Positions 62,393 through 64,000 of a stretch of 64,000 bases of DNA are shown piece by piece. The translations under genes and the position numbers were made by a program. The stretch is taken from contig NZ_LGTE01000003.1 in assembly GCF_001263415.1 (NCBI RefSeq), positions 62,001 through 126,000 on the forward strand, in the 5' to 3' direction. The notes under the pieces were generated by a model that was not told the origin of the DNA, searched no databases, and saw nothing but the letters and a program-made list of their open reading frames with translations. Each line of letters starts with the position of its first letter. The stretch's first letter is position 1. This DNA is from Thermincola ferriacetica (lineage in GTDB: Bacteria > Bacillota > Thermincolia > Thermincolales > Thermincolaceae).

Positions 62393-63319
62393 TTAAAGGT
62401 TTGGCCGCGGAACATTCTCTGCAAATAAGCTCCCAATAAACCCTACCATAGAAACAATGGCAATAATAACTGAAACAATCAGTACCAGGCTGAAAATCAA
62501 TTTAATGGTGTTGGCATTCAAAAAGCCGTTGCCCGGAACACTGTGGTTTTGATGTAAATTCGCCTGACTGCTACCAGGCTGGCCTGTCACGCCGCTTTGA
62601 GATTGATTGTCTGCCGTCTGTCCCTGGGCAATCCCCTGCTGGCCGTTACCTGAGCTGTAATAATTCTGGTTATAAGGGCTCTGATAAGGGTTTTGTGCAA
62701 GGTAAGGATTATACTGATTATAAGTCGGCGGTAAGTTTTGCCCGTACCCATAGGGAATACCCGTTACAGGCGGCAGTTGCTGGGTCTGGGTGTCCAGGTC
62801 TTTGGACATATTATCGATGAGATATTCCATGCCAGCTATATCCTGTCCAAGACTATAAAATTCCTCGTGTAATTCATTCATATTACCGGCGCCTGAAGAA
62901 GTCGTCCCGTTTGACTGGACCACTGTTTCCCCACCGCTGTTAGCAGCTATCTTCGCATTGGCTTTATCGATGGACTTGAGTCTCTCCTTCAACAGGTCTA
63001 CGTAGAACCGGGGGTCTGTTTTCGGCACCTGAACGGGGACCTGTATTACAACAGGGCCCTGAGCCTCATTAGGGTTATTTTTTTCTATAGCTGAGCTACT
63101 TTTGTCTTTGCTGTCCGCGGATTCCGTATTGGCAGCATCTTTGTCATGGTTTTCTTTTGCAGGTTCGGAGCTCGTTTTTTGCTGTCCCGTGCCCACATTA
63201 ACTGCCGTCGCTTTACCATGGTCCATGTTGCCCATTCGGACAAGATAAATCCCTCCTGCCGCTATAATAAAAACAAAGATTACTACCATTACTGTCAAAA
63301 CTTTTTTCAGCGCCTCCAC
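62393..63319 (-). CDS. Hypothetical protein with N- and C-terminal TM helices and Pro/Gln/Tyr-rich loop
   Basis: 308 residues from a GTG at 63319 with AAGGAG 7 nt upstream. TM helix at about 8-30, a charged Asp/Lys/Ser-rich linker, a helical region (DPRFYVDLLKERLKSIDKA), a Pro/Tyr/Asn/Gln-rich low-complexity part (NPYQSPYNQNYYSSGNGQQG) and a second TM helix at about 275-298. The large loop should be outside. First gene of the five-gene cluster, divergent from the OmpR-type regulator. No family recognised. Confidence 0.7.
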   Translation of the reverse strand: MEALKKVLTVMVVIFVFIIAAGGIYLVRMGNMDHGKATAVNVGTGQQKTSSEPAKENHDKDAANTESADSKDKSSSAIEKNNPNEAQGPVVIQVPVQVPKTDPRFYVDLLKERLKSIDKANAKIAANSGGETVVQSNGTTSSGAGNMNELHEEFYSLGQDIAGMEYLIDNMSKDLDTQTQQLPPVTGIPYGYGQNLPPTYNQYNPYLAQNPYQSPYNQNYYSSGNGQQGIAQGQTADNQSQSGVTGQPGSSQANLHQNHSVPGNGFLNANTIKLIFSLVLIVSVIIAIVSMVGFIGSLFAENVPRPNL

Positions 63320-63407
63320 TATAGATCTCCTTTCCTTTTTGTTATTTTTACGTTCTACGGTAAATTCTAATACCAAGGCTATAAACGTTCCATAATCATG
63401 CACAATC

Positions 63408-63442
63408 TTCACAAAATCTTCACAAACGCTTTTTACTATAAT
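63408..63442 (+). promoter_or_regulatory. PhoP/OmpR-type direct repeats and promoter of the response regulator
   Basis: Two TTCACA units with an exact 11-bp period (63408-63413, 63419-63424) lie upstream of a TATAAT -10 (63437-63442). The PhoP-box pattern TT(A/C/T)ACA-N5-TT(A/C/T)ACA of Firmicutes fits. Autoregulation by the OmpR-family protein encoded downstream is likely, and the divergent membrane cluster may be co-regulated. Confidence 0.5.
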
Positions 63443-63474
63443 TTTTGAATGCCATATTTTAGTGGAGGTATGCT

Positions 63475-64000
63475 ATGAGGGTTTTAGTCGTTGAAGATGA
63501 GCCGGATATCCGGAGATTGTTAAGGGCTTACCTGGAAAAGGAAGGCTTTATTGTAGAGGAAACCAATAACGGCCAGAGGGCCTTGACCATGGTTGACCGG
63601 AATTCATATGACTTGATAATTCTGGATATTATGATACCGGAGATAGACGGATGGGCAGTCTGCCAAAGAATCAGAAAAAAGTCCAATATTCCGATCATAA
63701 TGGTCACCGCAAGGGGGGCGGAACCTGATAAGATAATGGGCCTGGAATTAGGAGCGGACGATTATCTTGTGAAACCCTTCAGTCCTAAAGAGCTTATCGC
63801 CAGGATTAAAGCGTTGTTTCGCAGGATAAAGGCAAAAACTCCCCCTGCGGAAACAAATGACCGCATCAGCCTCGGGCAAATGTCCATTGACCCACAAAGC
63901 CGTGAAGTTAAGGTGAACGAGTGCCCCATACCGCTGACCCCGAAAGAGTTTTCGATACTGTATACACTGGCCAGACATCCCAATAAGGCTTTTACCAGAA
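63475..64000 (+). CDS. OmpR/PhoB-family response regulator, partial (C-terminus beyond window)
   Basis: About 175 residues visible. The receiver domain has VLVVEDEPDIRRLL, the phospho-acceptor in LIILDIMIPEIDG, a T in MVTARG and the switch lysine in DDYLVKPFSPKEL. It is followed by the start of a winged-helix domain (LGQMSIDPQSREVKV ... LTPKEFSILYTLA). GGAGG lies 7 nt before the ATG. The window ends within the DNA-binding domain. A partner kinase gene is expected just downstream. Confidence 0.92.
   Translation, partial: MRVLVVEDEPDIRRLLRAYLEKEGFIVEETNNGQRALTMVDRNSYDLIILDIMIPEIDGWAVCQRIRKKSNIPIIMVTARGAEPDKIMGLELGADDYLVKPFSPKELIARIKALFRRIKAKTPPAETNDRISLGQMSIDPQSREVKVNECPIPLTPKEFSILYTLARHPNKAFTR

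Overview
The window looks like a chromosomal segment from a Gram-positive, endospore-forming anaerobe of the Firmicutes, of the Peptococcaceae/Thermincola kind. This is inferred from content, not from a database match: S-layer homology (SLH) proteins, spore photoproduct lyase, a CwlD-type amidase, sigma-H-like promoters, an S-box riboswitch, CooC (CO dehydrogenase maturation), system II cytochrome c biogenesis and five very large or heme-dense c-type cytochromes with no outer-membrane porin conduit.

Layout. 0-6 kb: a BlaR1-type peptidase (cut by the window edge) with a BlaI repressor, a Na/Pi transporter, a chemoreceptor, small proteins and a D,D-carboxypeptidase. 6-15 kb: a large SLH/Ig-like surface protein, spore photoproduct lyase with a coupled small ORF, CooC, an amidase, an EF-G paralogue and a 47-residue mini-gene. 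15-21.5 kb: a redox/sensing block holding a UGA-containing glutaredoxin-like selenoprotein, a tandem-rhodanese lipoprotein, a chemoreceptor, thioredoxin reductase, a Cys-rich MerR regulator, a NifX-like protein and a ferredoxin. 21.7-24.8 kb: a BchE-like B12/radical-SAM protein with a small membrane protein, and a secreted carboxypeptidase-regulatory-like protein.

24.9-57.5 kb is the most striking part: an apparent extracellular electron transfer locus. It encodes CcsA and ResB (heme attachment), a 17-heme surface cytochrome, a 10-heme and an 8-heme cytochrome with Ig-like stalks, a hexaheme protein whose heme-motif order resembles the Geobacter nanowire protein OmcS, a membrane-anchored NapC-like 12-heme protein, two NHL beta-propeller proteins, a TPR protein, an M23 peptidase and two SLH proteins sharing FlgD-type Ig modules with the decaheme cytochrome. 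Between the two cytochrome groups lie a YkvI-type transporter, a YkuK protein and a seven-PAS hybrid kinase. A LytTR response regulator beside the 12-heme gene is preceded by a GEMM-I (c-di-GMP/cGAMP) riboswitch with its own terminator. The most economical model is quinol -> NapC-like 12-heme protein -> wall-anchored cytochromes and hexaheme filament -> outside acceptor, with expression set by a cyclic dinucleotide. Everything in that sentence beyond the gene content is inference.

57.7-64 kb: metY and metA behind an S-box (SAM-I) riboswitch, a 33-residue membrane mini-gene, and an unrecognised five-gene membrane cluster (including a cytochrome b561-like protein) divergent from an OmpR-type response regulator that runs off the window end. 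A dispersed ~95-bp two-hairpin repeat occurs three times. No rRNA, tRNA, CRISPR array, transposase or prophage was seen.
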